NCBI RefSeq assembly: GCF_003818135.1
Contig: NZ_RPOH01000002.1
Span: 1 to 45,754, forward strand
DNA: 45,754 nt
Reading direction: 5' to 3'
Origin: Buttiauxella warmboldiae
Lineage (GTDB): Bacteria; Pseudomonadota; Gammaproteobacteria; Enterobacterales; Enterobacteriaceae
The position numbers and the translations under genes are program-made. Positions 9,672 to 17,846 of this stretch are shown piece after piece. Each line of letters opens with the position of its first letter. Position 1 is the first letter of the stretch. The notes under the pieces are model-generated. The model ran no database searches. It saw nothing but the letters and a program-made list of their open reading frames with translations, and was not told the origin of the DNA.

Positions 9672-10583
9672 ATGAATCTTGAAAAGTTTAACGGAGTTTT
9701 CCCTCCCGTCCCGACGATTGTTAATCACGAGGGGCAGCTGGACCGCGAGGGAATGGGAGCGATGCTTGATAAAGTCATTAATGAGGGGGCTAACGGCATG
9801 CTCATCCTCGGCAGCGGCGGTGAATTTTGTCATATGACGCACCCAATGCGCCTGGAAGTTGCTGAGTTTGCGCTAAATTATGTTGCGGGGCGCGTACCCG
9901 TCATGGTCGGTATCGCAGCACCTGGCACCCGGGAAACCATTGAATATGGGCTGCATGCCCAGCAGCATGGGGCTGATGCGGTGCTGGTGGTCAATCCTTA
10001 CTATGCCATTTTAAACCCTGAGTATATTTATCAACATTTTCGTACTATTGCTGAGAAGCTTAATACTCCCGTTCTGCTGTATAACTTTCCGGCCTTAACC
10101 GGGCAGGATATTGGCCTTGATGTGATTGAGCGTCTGGCCAGGGAGGTCCCTAATATTGTGGGCATTAAAGATACGGTGGATAACATCAGCCATATACGGG
10201 AAGTGATCAATCGCGTACATGCGTTTCGTCGGGACTTTCTCGTTTTTTCCGGATATGACGAGTATATGCTGGACACGCTGATTCTTGGCGGCAATGGGGG
10301 CATTCCGGCAACGTTTAATATTGCTCCGTCTATTACCGCCGGGATTTATAAATCTTTCGTGGCAAAAGATTATGAAGAAGCATTCAGGAAGCAACGCATA
10401 CTGGCGAAACTCTCTTCCCTGTATGCCATTGAGTCTCCTTTCTTCGGGGTGATTAAGGAGTGTATTAAAGCTACGGGAATGAATATATCAACCGAGGTTA
10501 TTGCGCCAACCTTAAAATTATCCGCAGAAAAAATAGCGCAGGCCAAAAGCATACTCCGGGCAGCAGGGGTCATTACCGATTAA
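9672..10583 (+). CDS. DHDPS-family aldolase (2-keto-3-deoxy sugar acid aldolase)
   Basis: A 303-residue class I aldolase of the DapA/NAL family, closest in feel to YagE/YjhH-type 2-keto-3-deoxy-aldonate aldolases. K166 (GIKDT) is the Schiff-base lysine and Y137 (LYNFP) the catalytic tyrosine; the pyruvate-binding loop is GSGGEF at 47-52 instead of the GTTGE of true DapA. It should split a 2-keto-3-deoxy acid into pyruvate and an aldehyde. ATG 9672 is chosen because AGGA (9659-9662) lies 9 bases before it; an upstream in-frame ATG at 9630 lacks a ribosome site. It completes the route permease, dehydratase, aldolase, dehydrogenase. Confidence 0.88.
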   Translation: MNLEKFNGVFPPVPTIVNHEGQLDREGMGAMLDKVINEGANGMLILGSGGEFCHMTHPMRLEVAEFALNYVAGRVPVMVGIAAPGTRETIEYGLHAQQHGADAVLVVNPYYAILNPEYIYQHFRTIAEKLNTPVLLYNFPALTGQDIGLDVIERLAREVPNIVGIKDTVDNISHIREVINRVHAFRRDFLVFSGYDEYMLDTLILGGNGGIPATFNIAPSITAGIYKSFVAKDYEEAFRKQRILAKLSSLYAIESPFFGVIKECIKATGMNISTEVIAPTLKLSAEKIAQAKSILRAAGVITD

Positions 10584-10598
10584 CCGTTTAGTTTCTCG

Positions 10599-10626
10599 GC
10601 CACGGAGAGCCTCCGTGGCTTTTGTT
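10599..10626 (+). terminator. Rho-independent terminator after the aldolase gene
   Basis: GCCACGGAG-AGC-CTCCGTGGC, a perfect 9-bp stem, followed by TTTTGTT. Confidence 0.88.
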
Positions 10627-10786
10627 GCCCCGGCATGAATAGGCCAGCGTCAACGCCTGCCCAGCCAACAGGTTTTCCTTCCTTACATTTCTGCCTGATA
10701 ACACCGCCGCTTAATTTTTTCCTCAATTTTAGCCATGCTATGTCTGATATGCTTAGTGTAAATAGGGTGTAAAATTAAGCCATATC

Positions 10787-10814
10787 CTTTGATTTACCAG
10801 ACATTACCCCCATA
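10787..10814 (+). promoter_or_regulatory. Putative sigma-32 (heat-shock) promoter of ycjXF
   Basis: CTTTGAT, 13 bases, CCCCATAA fits the RpoH consensus (CTTGAAA-N13-CCCCATnT) well, 44 bases upstream of ycjX. E. coli ycjX is a known RpoH regulon member, which supports the assignment. Confidence 0.6.
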
Positions 10815-10857
10815 ACTTCAACGATAAAAATAACCGACGCTCGCAACCAGGACGCAT

Positions 10858-12255
10858 ATGAACAGAATCAAGAATGAACTGCATGCCCTGATGAACGCAG
10901 GGGTGGACCGCCATTTGCGCCTCGCCGTAACTGGCCTGAGCCGCAGCGGGAAGACGGCTTTTATCACCGCGCTGGTGAATCAATTACTGAGCGTGCATAA
11001 CGGCGCGCGCTTGCCGTTACTTAGCGCGGTACGGGAAGAACGGCTGCTTGGCGTAAAACGGGTGCCGCAGCGTGATTTAGGCATGCAGCGTTTTACCTAT
11101 GACGAAGGGCTGGCGCAGCTTTATGGTTCGCCACCGGGCTGGCCTACGCCAACGCGCGGGGTAAGCGAAATGCGCCTTGCGCTGCGCTATCGCTCAAATG
11201 ATTCACTGCTGCGCCATTTTAAAGACGCCTCGACGCTGTATCTGGAAATTGTCGATTATCCGGGCGAATGGCTGCTGGATTTGCCTATGCTTGCGCAAAA
11301 TTATCTGAGCTGGTCGCGGCAGATGAGCAGCCTGTTGACCGGCGATCGTGCCGGGTGGTCGGCACCATGGCGCAAACTGTGCGAAGGGCTGGATCCGCTG
11401 GCCGTGGCGGATGAAAACCGTCTTGCGGAAATTTCGCAGGCGTGGACGGAGTACCTGCTGCGCTGCAAACGTGAAGGTTTGCACTTTATCCAGCCTGGGC
11501 GCTTTGTGCTGCCCGGCGATCTGGCTGGCGCGCCCGTGTTACAATTCTTTCCGTGGCCGGATGTGGATGGCGCTGGCGAATCGAAGCTCGCGCAGGCTGA
11601 CAAAACCACCAATATCGGAATGTTGCGCGCGCGCTTTGACTACTACTGTGAAAAAGTGGTCAAGGGATTCTATAAAAACCACTTTCTGCGTTTTGACCGA
11701 CAAATCGTGCTGGTGGATTGCCTGCAGCCGCTGAACAGTGGCCCACAGGCATTCAATGACATGCGCCTTGCGTTAACCCAGCTGATGCAAAGTTTCCATT
11801 ACGGCCAGCGTACGCTGTTTCGCCGCCTGTTTTCACCGGTTATCGACAAACTGCTATTTGCCGCGACGAAAGCAGACCACGTCACCGTCGATCAGCATGC
11901 CAATATGGTGGCGCTCCTGCAGCAGCTGGTACAGGACGCCTGGCAAAACGCGGCGTTTGAGGGGATCGATATGGACTGCATGGGGCTTGCGGCAGTGCAG
12001 GCAACACAAAGCGGGCTGGTGGATGTCCGGGGGGAACAGATCCCGGCATTACGCGGCCATCGTTTAAGCGATGGTGAGCCGCTAACGGTTTACCCAGGCG
12101 AAGTCCCGGCGCGTTTACCGGGCAGCGCATTCTGGGAGCAACAGGGTTTTCAGTTTGAGCAGTTCCGTCCACAGATGATGGATGTGGATCGGCCAATGCC
12201 ACACATTCGGCTGGATGCGGCGCTGGAGTTTTTAATCGGGGATAAATTGCGATGA
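10858..12255 (+). CDS. ycjX: YcjX family stress-associated P-loop NTPase
   Basis: A 465-residue DUF463 protein. The Walker A motif GLSRSGKT is at residues 26-33; VDYPGEW near 127 resembles a G3-like DxxG segment, and ATKADHV near 340 resembles an NKxD-type specificity motif. Its biochemical role is not established. In E. coli the gene responds to heat shock and is adjacent to ycjF and tyrR, exactly as here. The last four bases (ATGA) overlap the ycjF start, so the two are translationally coupled. The length matches E. coli YcjX. Confidence 0.95.
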   Translation: MNRIKNELHALMNAGVDRHLRLAVTGLSRSGKTAFITALVNQLLSVHNGARLPLLSAVREERLLGVKRVPQRDLGMQRFTYDEGLAQLYGSPPGWPTPTRGVSEMRLALRYRSNDSLLRHFKDASTLYLEIVDYPGEWLLDLPMLAQNYLSWSRQMSSLLTGDRAGWSAPWRKLCEGLDPLAVADENRLAEISQAWTEYLLRCKREGLHFIQPGRFVLPGDLAGAPVLQFFPWPDVDGAGESKLAQADKTTNIGMLRARFDYYCEKVVKGFYKNHFLRFDRQIVLVDCLQPLNSGPQAFNDMRLALTQLMQSFHYGQRTLFRRLFSPVIDKLLFAATKADHVTVDQHANMVALLQQLVQDAWQNAAFEGIDMDCMGLAAVQATQSGLVDVRGEQIPALRGHRLSDGEPLTVYPGEVPARLPGSAFWEQQGFQFEQFRPQMMDVDRPMPHIRLDAALEFLIGDKLR

Positions 12256-13304
12256 ACGAACCATTAAAACCGCGCATTGATTTTGCGCAACCGCTGGCGG
12301 TGGAAAAAGAGCCTGTCTACAAAGCACCCCATGCCTTTAGCGAACCTGAAGCCGAAAAATTCACCCCGGCGCTCGGTATTTCAGAGGAGGCTGAAGAGAA
12401 CGGGCAGGCCGAAGCGGTCATTGAAGCGGCGCTGCATCCCAGGCGCAGCATCTGGCGACGTATGGTGCAGCTGGGGCTTGGGCTGTTTGGGGTAAGCGTA
12501 GTGGCGCAGGGTATCCAGTGGACGCATAACGCCTATATCACCCAGGACTGGATTGCGCTCGGCGGCGGCGTTGCCGGTGGGCTGATTGTTGCCGCCGGGA
12601 TAGGATCTGTCGCCACCGAGTGGCGTCGTTTATGGCGTTTGCGCCAGCGGGCAGAAGAACGCGACGAAGCGCGCGATTTAATGCATAGCCACGGTATGGG
12701 CAAAGGCCGGGCATTTTGTGAAAAGCTAGCCGCCCAGGCCGGGCTCGATCACGGTCACCCCGCGCTGCAGCGCTGGTATGCGGCCATTCATGAGACGCAA
12801 AACGATCGCGAAATCGTCGAGCTGTATGCGCGCCTGGTTCAGCCGGTGCTGGATAACCAGGCGCGGCGCGAAATTAGCCGTTCCGCAGCGGAATCAACGC
12901 TGATGATCGCCGTCAGCCCGCTGGCGTTAGTGGATATGGCCTTTATCGCCTGGCGTAATTTGCGCTTGATTAACCGTATCGCCGCGCTTTACGGCATCGA
13001 GCTGGGCTATTACAGCCGCATTCGTTTGTTCCGGCTGGTGCTGTTAAATATCGCTTTTGCCGGCGCCAGTGAACTGGTGCGCGAGGTGGGAATGGACTGG
13101 ATCGGGCAGGATCTCGCAGCGCGCCTCTCGACGCGGGCAGCGCAAGGGATCGGTGCCGGTTTACTGACGGCTCGCCTGGGCATTAAAGCAATGGAGCTGT
13201 GCCGTCCGCTGCCGTGGATTGACGGCGATAAGCCGAAGCTCGGTGATTTCCGCCGTGAACTGATAGGGCAATTAAAAGAGACGCTGAATAAACGTCCGAC
13301 CTGA
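12252..13304 (+). CDS. ycjF: YcjF inner-membrane protein (DUF697)
   Basis: A 350-residue membrane protein. It has an acidic N-terminal cytosolic stretch, two TM helices around residues 70-90 and 100-120 ([17 protein letters not shown] and [18 protein letters not shown]), then a DUF697 region with further hydrophobic helices near 210-270. It overlaps ycjX by ATGA and is probably its partner. Function is unknown; the co-conservation with YcjX suggests a GTPase-membrane anchor pair (inference). Confidence 0.94.
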   Translation: MNEPLKPRIDFAQPLAVEKEPVYKAPHAFSEPEAEKFTPALGISEEAEENGQAEAVIEAALHPRRSIWRRMVQLGLGLFGVSVVAQGIQWTHNAYITQDWIALGGGVAGGLIVAAGIGSVATEWRRLWRLRQRAEERDEARDLMHSHGMGKGRAFCEKLAAQAGLDHGHPALQRWYAAIHETQNDREIVELYARLVQPVLDNQARREISRSAAESTLMIAVSPLALVDMAFIAWRNLRLINRIAALYGIELGYYSRIRLFRLVLLNIAFAGASELVREVGMDWIGQDLAARLSTRAAQGIGAGLLTARLGIKAMELCRPLPWIDGDKPKLGDFRRELIGQLKETLNKRPT

Positions 13305-13309
13305 TTCTC

Positions 13310-13334
13310 AGCGCCATATCATGCGCTTTTTCTT
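13310..13334 (+). terminator. Intrinsic terminator of ycjXF
   Basis: AGCGC-N8-GCGCT followed by TTTTTCTT, six bases after the ycjF stop. The stem is short but the T run is good. Confidence 0.65.
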
Positions 13335-13449
13335 GCCGCAGATAGGGTGAGTTCCCGGTAAGGCATTTGCCGGGTGCCACCTTCCTGAGTTTCCGCCTGG
13401 TATGCTTTACGGGCAACTTTACGCTAAAGCGCCTGATTTTCCAGCGCGC

Positions 13450-13467
13450 TGTCAATATTTGTTGACA
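13450..13467 (+). promoter_or_regulatory. TyrR box in the tyrR promoter
   Basis: TGTCAA-TATTTG-TTGACA is a perfect palindrome of the TyrR-box form TGTAAA-N6-TTTACA. Its right arm doubles as a consensus -35 (TTGACA). This agrees with the autorepression known for E. coli tyrR. Confidence 0.85.
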
Positions 13468-13536
13468 GATCGCTTCCCGCGAAAGGGTAACTGTCTTATC
13501 ATCCGGTGGTTATTGGCTATAAGGGTGATATTTCCC

Positions 13537-15099
13537 ATGCGTCTTGAAGTCTTTTGTGAAGACCGGCTTGGTCTGACTCGTGAATTGCTTGATCTGCTGG
13601 TGTTGCGCGGCATCGACCTGCGCGGTATCGATATCGACCCCATTGGCCGGATCTACCTCAATTTTGCGGAGCTGGAATTTAACAGCTTCAGCAGCCTGAT
13701 GGGGGAAATTCGCCGTATTGCGGGTGTGACCGATGTGCGCACCGTACCGTGGATGCCTTCTGAGCGCGAGCACCTGGCGCTGAGTGCGCTACTGGAGGCG
13801 ATGCCGGAACCCGTACTTTCGCTGGATATGAAAAGCAAAGTGGAACTGGCGAACCCGGCGAGCTGCCAGCTGTTCGGGCAATCCCAGGATAAGCTGCGCA
13901 ACCACAACGCCGCCCAGCTGATTAACGGCTTTAATTTCCAGCGCTGGCTGGAGGGGGCACCGGCAGAATCACATACTGAACATGTGGTGATTAACGGCCA
14001 GAATTTTCTGCTGGAAGTCACTCCTGTCACGCTTGAAGATGAAAACGGCACCCGCGTGCTGATGGGGGCGCTGGTGATGCTGCGCTCAACCGTGCGCATG
14101 GGGCGACAGCTGCAAAACCTGACGACTACCGACGTCAGTGCGTTCAGCCAGATTGTTGCCGTCAGCCCGAAAATGCGTCAGGTGGTCGATCAGGCGCATA
14201 AACTGGCGCTGCTGAATGCACCGCTGCTGATTGTCGGCGATACCGGCACCGGTAAAGATTTGCTGGCTCACGCGTGCCACCTTGGTAGCCCGCGCGCGCA
14301 GAAACCGTATCTGGCGCTCAACTGCGGCTCAATGCCGGATGACGTGGTGGAAAGTGAGCTATTCGGCCATGCGCCAGGGGCATACGCCAACGCGGTAGAA
14401 GGCAAAAAAGGCTTCTTTGAGCAGGCTAACGGAGGTTCGGTTCTGCTGGACGAGATCGGTGAAATGTCTCCGCGGATGCAAACCAAGCTGCTGCGTTTTC
14501 TCAACGACGGCACCTTCCGACGCGTTGGGGAAGAACACGAAGTGCATGTGGATGTGCGCGTGATTTGCGCCACGCAGAAAAACCTGATTGAGATGGTGCA
14601 AAAAGGGGAATTCCGCGAAGATCTCTACTATCGCCTGAATGTTCTGACGCTGAATCTGCCCCCGCTGCGGGATCGGCCGCAGGACATTATGCCGCTCACC
14701 GAACTGTTCGTGGCGCGCTTTGCCGATGAACAAGGCGTGCCGCGCCCGAAACTGGCTAACGATTTGAGCAATGTGTTAACGCGCTACGCCTGGCCTGGCA
14801 ACGTCCGCCAGTTGAAAAATGCGATTTACCGCGCATTAACGCAGCTGGAAGGGTATGAACTACGTCCGCAAGACATTCTGCTGCCGGATTTTGATACCGC
14901 GAGTCTGGTGGTGGGCGAAGAGGCGATGGAAGGATCGCTGGATGATATTACCAGCCGCTTTGAACGCTCAGTGTTGACGCAGCTTTATCGTACTTATCCA
15001 AGCACGCGCAAGCTGGCGAAACGCCTGGGGGTATCGCACACCGCGATTGCGAATAAATTACGTGAATATGGTTTGAATCAGCGTAAAACAGACGAGTAG
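13537..15099 (+). CDS. tyrR: Transcriptional regulator TyrR
   Basis: A 520-residue regulator of aromatic amino acid biosynthesis and transport. N-terminal ACT domain (MRLEVFCEDRLGLTREL), PAS domain (about 80-190), AAA+ domain (about 205-430; Walker A GDTGTGKD, Walker B VLLDEIGEM), and C-terminal Fis-type HTH (RKLAKRLGVSHTAIANKL). ATG 13537 is chosen because AAGGGTG lies 9 bases upstream and it aligns with the E. coli start; a longer frame from 13402 has no support. It is seven residues longer than E. coli TyrR (513) because it keeps GAYANAV at the GAFTGA loop, which E. coli TyrR has lost. Confidence 0.97.
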   Translation: MRLEVFCEDRLGLTRELLDLLVLRGIDLRGIDIDPIGRIYLNFAELEFNSFSSLMGEIRRIAGVTDVRTVPWMPSEREHLALSALLEAMPEPVLSLDMKSKVELANPASCQLFGQSQDKLRNHNAAQLINGFNFQRWLEGAPAESHTEHVVINGQNFLLEVTPVTLEDENGTRVLMGALVMLRSTVRMGRQLQNLTTTDVSAFSQIVAVSPKMRQVVDQAHKLALLNAPLLIVGDTGTGKDLLAHACHLGSPRAQKPYLALNCGSMPDDVVESELFGHAPGAYANAVEGKKGFFEQANGGSVLLDEIGEMSPRMQTKLLRFLNDGTFRRVGEEHEVHVDVRVICATQKNLIEMVQKGEFREDLYYRLNVLTLNLPPLRDRPQDIMPLTELFVARFADEQGVPRPKLANDLSNVLTRYAWPGNVRQLKNAIYRALTQLEGYELRPQDILLPDFDTASLVVGEEAMEGSLDDITSRFERSVLTQLYRTYPSTRKLAKRLGVSHTAIANKLREYGLNQRKTDE

Positions 15100-15139
15100 A
15101 TAGGGATTGAGCCGCATAATACAGAAGAGTTGTTAAGCT

Positions 15140-15158
15140 GCCCCCGCTTTGCGGGGGC
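15140..15158. terminator. Bidirectional hairpin between tyrR and tpx
   Basis: GCCCCCGC-TTT-GCGGGGGC, an 8-bp all-GC stem lying between the convergent tyrR and tpx stops. T runs are weak on both sides. Confidence 0.72.
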
Positions 15159-15165
15159 ATTCAGG

Positions 15166-15672
15166 TTAAGCCTGAAGGGCTTCCAGTGCAGCGTCATAGT
15201 CCGGCTCGTTAGTGATTTCGTTCACTAACTGGCTGAATACCACCTCATCATTTTCATTGATAACTACCACCGCACGGGCAGTCAGGCCTTTCAGTGCGCC
15301 TTCAGAAATGCCCACGCCATAAGCTTGCTGGAATTCCGGGTTACGTAGCGTAGAAAGCGTGACCACATTGTTCAGACCTTCTGCGCCGCAGAAGCGAGAC
15401 TGCGCAAATGGCAGGTCGGCGGAAACACACAGTACTACGGTGTTCTCCATCTCGGTGGCCAGCTGGTTGAATTTACGTACCGAAGCTGCACAAACGCCGG
15501 TGTCGATGCTTGGGAAAATGTTCAGTACCTTACGTTTTCCGGCAAACTGGCTCAGCGTCACATCAGAAAGATCTTTTGCGACCAGTGAGAAAGCTTCAGC
15601 TTTGTTGCCAGCCTGTGGGATATGACCTGCAACCGCTACAGGGTTGCCCTGAAAATGAACGATTTGTGACAT
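15166..15672 (-). CDS. tpx: Thiol peroxidase Tpx
   Basis: A 168-residue atypical 2-Cys peroxiredoxin, the same length as the E. coli enzyme. It reduces hydrogen and alkyl peroxides using thioredoxin. The peroxidatic C61 sits in DTGVCAASV and the resolving C95 in FAQSRFCG. The ribosome site AGGA lies 8 bases before the ATG. It is convergent with tyrR and divergent from ycjG, the E. coli arrangement. The space upstream, toward ycjG, holds a tandem repeat. Confidence 0.97.
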   Translation of the reverse strand: MSQIVHFQGNPVAVAGHIPQAGNKAEAFSLVAKDLSDVTLSQFAGKRKVLNIFPSIDTGVCAASVRKFNQLATEMENTVVLCVSADLPFAQSRFCGAEGLNNVVTLSTLRNPEFQQAYGVGISEGALKGLTARAVVVINENDEVVFSQLVNEITNEPDYDAALEALQA

Positions 15673-15728
15673 ATTTTATTTTCCTGTTTACATGTGATTA
15701 ACGCCGCAAACAGTGTATGTCACTATTC

Positions 15729-15854
15729 TTCATCTGAATATAAAAAACTGATACTGCAAGTAAAAGTGTTCATCATCTGAATATAAAAAATTGATACTGC
15801 AAGTAAAAGTATTCATCATCTGAATATAAGAAACTGATACTGCAAGTAAAAGTA
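15729..15854. repeat. Three-copy 43-bp tandem repeat between tpx and ycjG
   Basis: Three head-to-tail units: 15729-15768 (40 bp, lacking one CAT), 15769-15811 and 15812-15854 (43 bp each). They differ at only a few positions. Each unit contains TTCATCATCTGAATATAA and GATACTGCAAGTAAAAGT. There are no spacers, so this is a minisatellite and not CRISPR. It separates the tpx and ycjG promoters. Confidence 0.95.
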
Positions 15855-15899
15855 TTCTCTGGCTATACTCAGCAAACCAGGAAAATAACAGGCACAGCA

Positions 15900-16865
15900 A
15901 TGAGAACAGTCAAAGTTTACCAGCAAGCATGGCCACTCCATACGCCGTTTGTGATTTCACGAGGCGTTCGCAGCGAAGCCGTCGTGGTTGTCGTCGAGCT
16001 GGAAGAAGACGGGATTAAAGGCGTGGGTGAATGCACGCCTTATCCACGCTATGGCGAGAGCGGTATCTCGGTTGTGGCACAAATCACCACTATTATCCCA
16101 CTGCTGGAAAAAGGGATGACGCGTGCCCAGCTACAGGAGGCGCTCCCGGCAGGGGCGGCGCGTAATGCCGTCGACAGCGCATTGTGGGATTCAGAAGCCC
16201 GCCGCAGGGAACGAACGCTTAGTTTCATTGCCGGTGCTGAACTCCCGGAGCTCATCACCACCGCGCAAACGGTCAGTATTGCTGAACCAGAACAAATGGC
16301 CGCGGCGGCAAAACAGCTATGGGATAAGGGCGCACGATTATTGAAGGTCAAAATTGACGACCGTCTGATAGCGGAACGGATGGTGGCTATTCGCGCCGCA
16401 GTTCCGCAAGCGGTGTTAATCGTAGACGCTAACGAAGCCTGGCGCAGCGACGGGCTGGCGGCACGTTGCCAGCTGCTGGCGGATCTCAACGTGGCGATGC
16501 TCGAACAGCCTTTGCCGGCAAGCGAGGATAGCGCGCTGGCAAACTTTATCCACCCCTTGCCAATTTGCGCAGACGAAAGTTGCCATACTCGCGAAAGCCT
16601 GCCGGCGTTGAAAGGGCGTTATGAGATGGTCAACGTGAAGCTCGATAAAACCGGCGGCTTAACCGAAGCGCTGCTGTTGACCCAGGCCGCTCGTGAACAA
16701 GGCTTTGATGTGATGCTGGGCTGTATGCTGTGTACCTCAAGAGCGATAGCGGCCGCGCTGCCGCTGGCCGCTAAAGTACGGTTTGCCGATCTTGATGGCC
16801 CGACCTGGCTTGCGGTGGATGTTGAACCCGCACTGCATTTTGAAACCGGCAAACTGTATCCGTAA
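15900..16865 (+). CDS. ycjG: L-Ala-D/L-Glu epimerase
   Basis: A 321-residue enolase-superfamily epimerase, the same length as E. coli YcjG (AEE). It converts L-Ala-D-Glu, released from murein tripeptide, to L-Ala-L-Glu so it can be degraded. The catalytic lysine pair is K149/K151 (LKVKID) plus K247 (NVKLDK); Mg ligands are D176 (VDANEAW), E202 (EQPLP) and D225 (CADES). It lies next to mpaA and mppA, so uptake, amidase and epimerase steps of murein peptide recycling are grouped. The start lies 46 bases past the tandem repeat. Confidence 0.96.
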   Translation: MRTVKVYQQAWPLHTPFVISRGVRSEAVVVVVELEEDGIKGVGECTPYPRYGESGISVVAQITTIIPLLEKGMTRAQLQEALPAGAARNAVDSALWDSEARRRERTLSFIAGAELPELITTAQTVSIAEPEQMAAAAKQLWDKGARLLKVKIDDRLIAERMVAIRAAVPQAVLIVDANEAWRSDGLAARCQLLADLNVAMLEQPLPASEDSALANFIHPLPICADESCHTRESLPALKGRYEMVNVKLDKTGGLTEALLLTQAAREQGFDVMLGCMLCTSRAIAAALPLAAKVRFADLDGPTWLAVDVEPALHFETGKLYP

Positions 16866-16872
16866 CGGCTCG

Positions 16873-17580
16873 CTATTTTTGCCAGCGTAATAAGCCCATC
16901 ATTGCATCCAGATACTGTTCGCTCGCAGCATCAGCCGAGATGGGCGGAAACTCTGCGGTAATACAAGGCAAACCCAGGTCCGCACACCAGCTGCCAAATG
17001 AACCTGGCGTTTCGTAACCGACGCTGGTGACCAACGGCAGCGCAAACTCTTGCGCCAGCCACGCCCCCAGCGCCGTGTTAGCGGGATCTTCAATACAGCC
17101 TAAAGGATCGTGGAAGGAGACAACCCAGGCTGGCTGCAACGTGTGAATGAGCTGACACAGCGCTGCGGTTTCTGGCTCAGAACCCGGCTTTTCGCCGGTA
17201 GACAGCACGACATCGCGTTGATCTGCGCTGCTGTTCCAGCGGTAAACCGTGTTGCCAGGCTTCCAGTTAGCGGCCGGGAAATTACGATTCAGATCGACGC
17301 CATTTGCATTGGCACGTAGCCCGAGCTGGCAGCCGTCCGGATTCACGGCCAGGATCGCATGATGGTGGCGATGTTCGGGTTGCAGAGTGCGTAACGCGCA
17401 CGACAGGGCCACCATCGCCGCATTTTCGTCGCCATGGGTACCGGCAATGATTAACCCACTGCGCTGTTCGCCTGCCGTGGCCGGGAACCAAAGCAGGGGG
17501 GCGCCGAATACGGATTTACCATAGAGTTCGCAGCCGTGAGGCAAATGGCCTCGTTGTGAACGAGGGCGGTGGCCTGACAT
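16873..17580 (-). CDS. mpaA: Murein tripeptide amidase MpaA
   Basis: A 235-residue zinc carboxypeptidase (M14) that cuts the gamma-D-Glu-diaminopimelate bond of murein tripeptide in the cytosol. Zinc ligands lie in GTHGDEN and SFHDP, substrate motifs in NPDG and DLNRNFPAANW, and the catalytic Glu in TAEFPP. ATG 17580 is chosen because AAGGA lies 5 bases before it and the N-terminus then matches E. coli MpaA; the frame remains open 24 codons further upstream without a ribosome site. It is convergent with ycjG. Confidence 0.94.
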   Translation of the reverse strand: MSGHRPRSQRGHLPHGCELYGKSVFGAPLLWFPATAGEQRSGLIIAGTHGDENAAMVALSCALRTLQPEHRHHHAILAVNPDGCQLGLRANANGVDLNRNFPAANWKPGNTVYRWNSSADQRDVVLSTGEKPGSEPETAALCQLIHTLQPAWVVSFHDPLGCIEDPANTALGAWLAQEFALPLVTSVGYETPGSFGSWCADLGLPCITAEFPPISADAASEQYLDAMMGLLRWQK

Positions 17581-17846
17581 AAATGTCCTTACTGTGACGA
17601 GTTGCAGGGTATTATTAATATCAGTGTTTAGCCAAAAACTCATCTGAAACAAATGACCGCCGGGCCGCAGCGCTGACTCAATCAGCAGCAGCGTTAAAAA
17701 TCGTTGGCAATCTTGCTATAGTCAGCTATCAGTTTCGCAATGTAGCGCGTTTTTCTTAGTGGCAAAACAAGCTATTGCGATACATTAGCGGTCAGTTCTG
17801 GGCGTGATACTTCACTGACTAAAAATGAACCACTACAGGGCCACCC

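Noticed and set aside
14359-14733. Long frame antisense to tyrR
   Set aside because: It is a by-product of GC-rich codon use in tyrR, with no start signal or family similarity. Similar antisense frames opposite pepT-like, dbpA, frmA and both MCP genes were dismissed for the same reason.
15729-15854. CRISPR array
   Set aside because: The units are contiguous with no unique spacers, so this is a tandem repeat. No cas gene is present in the window.
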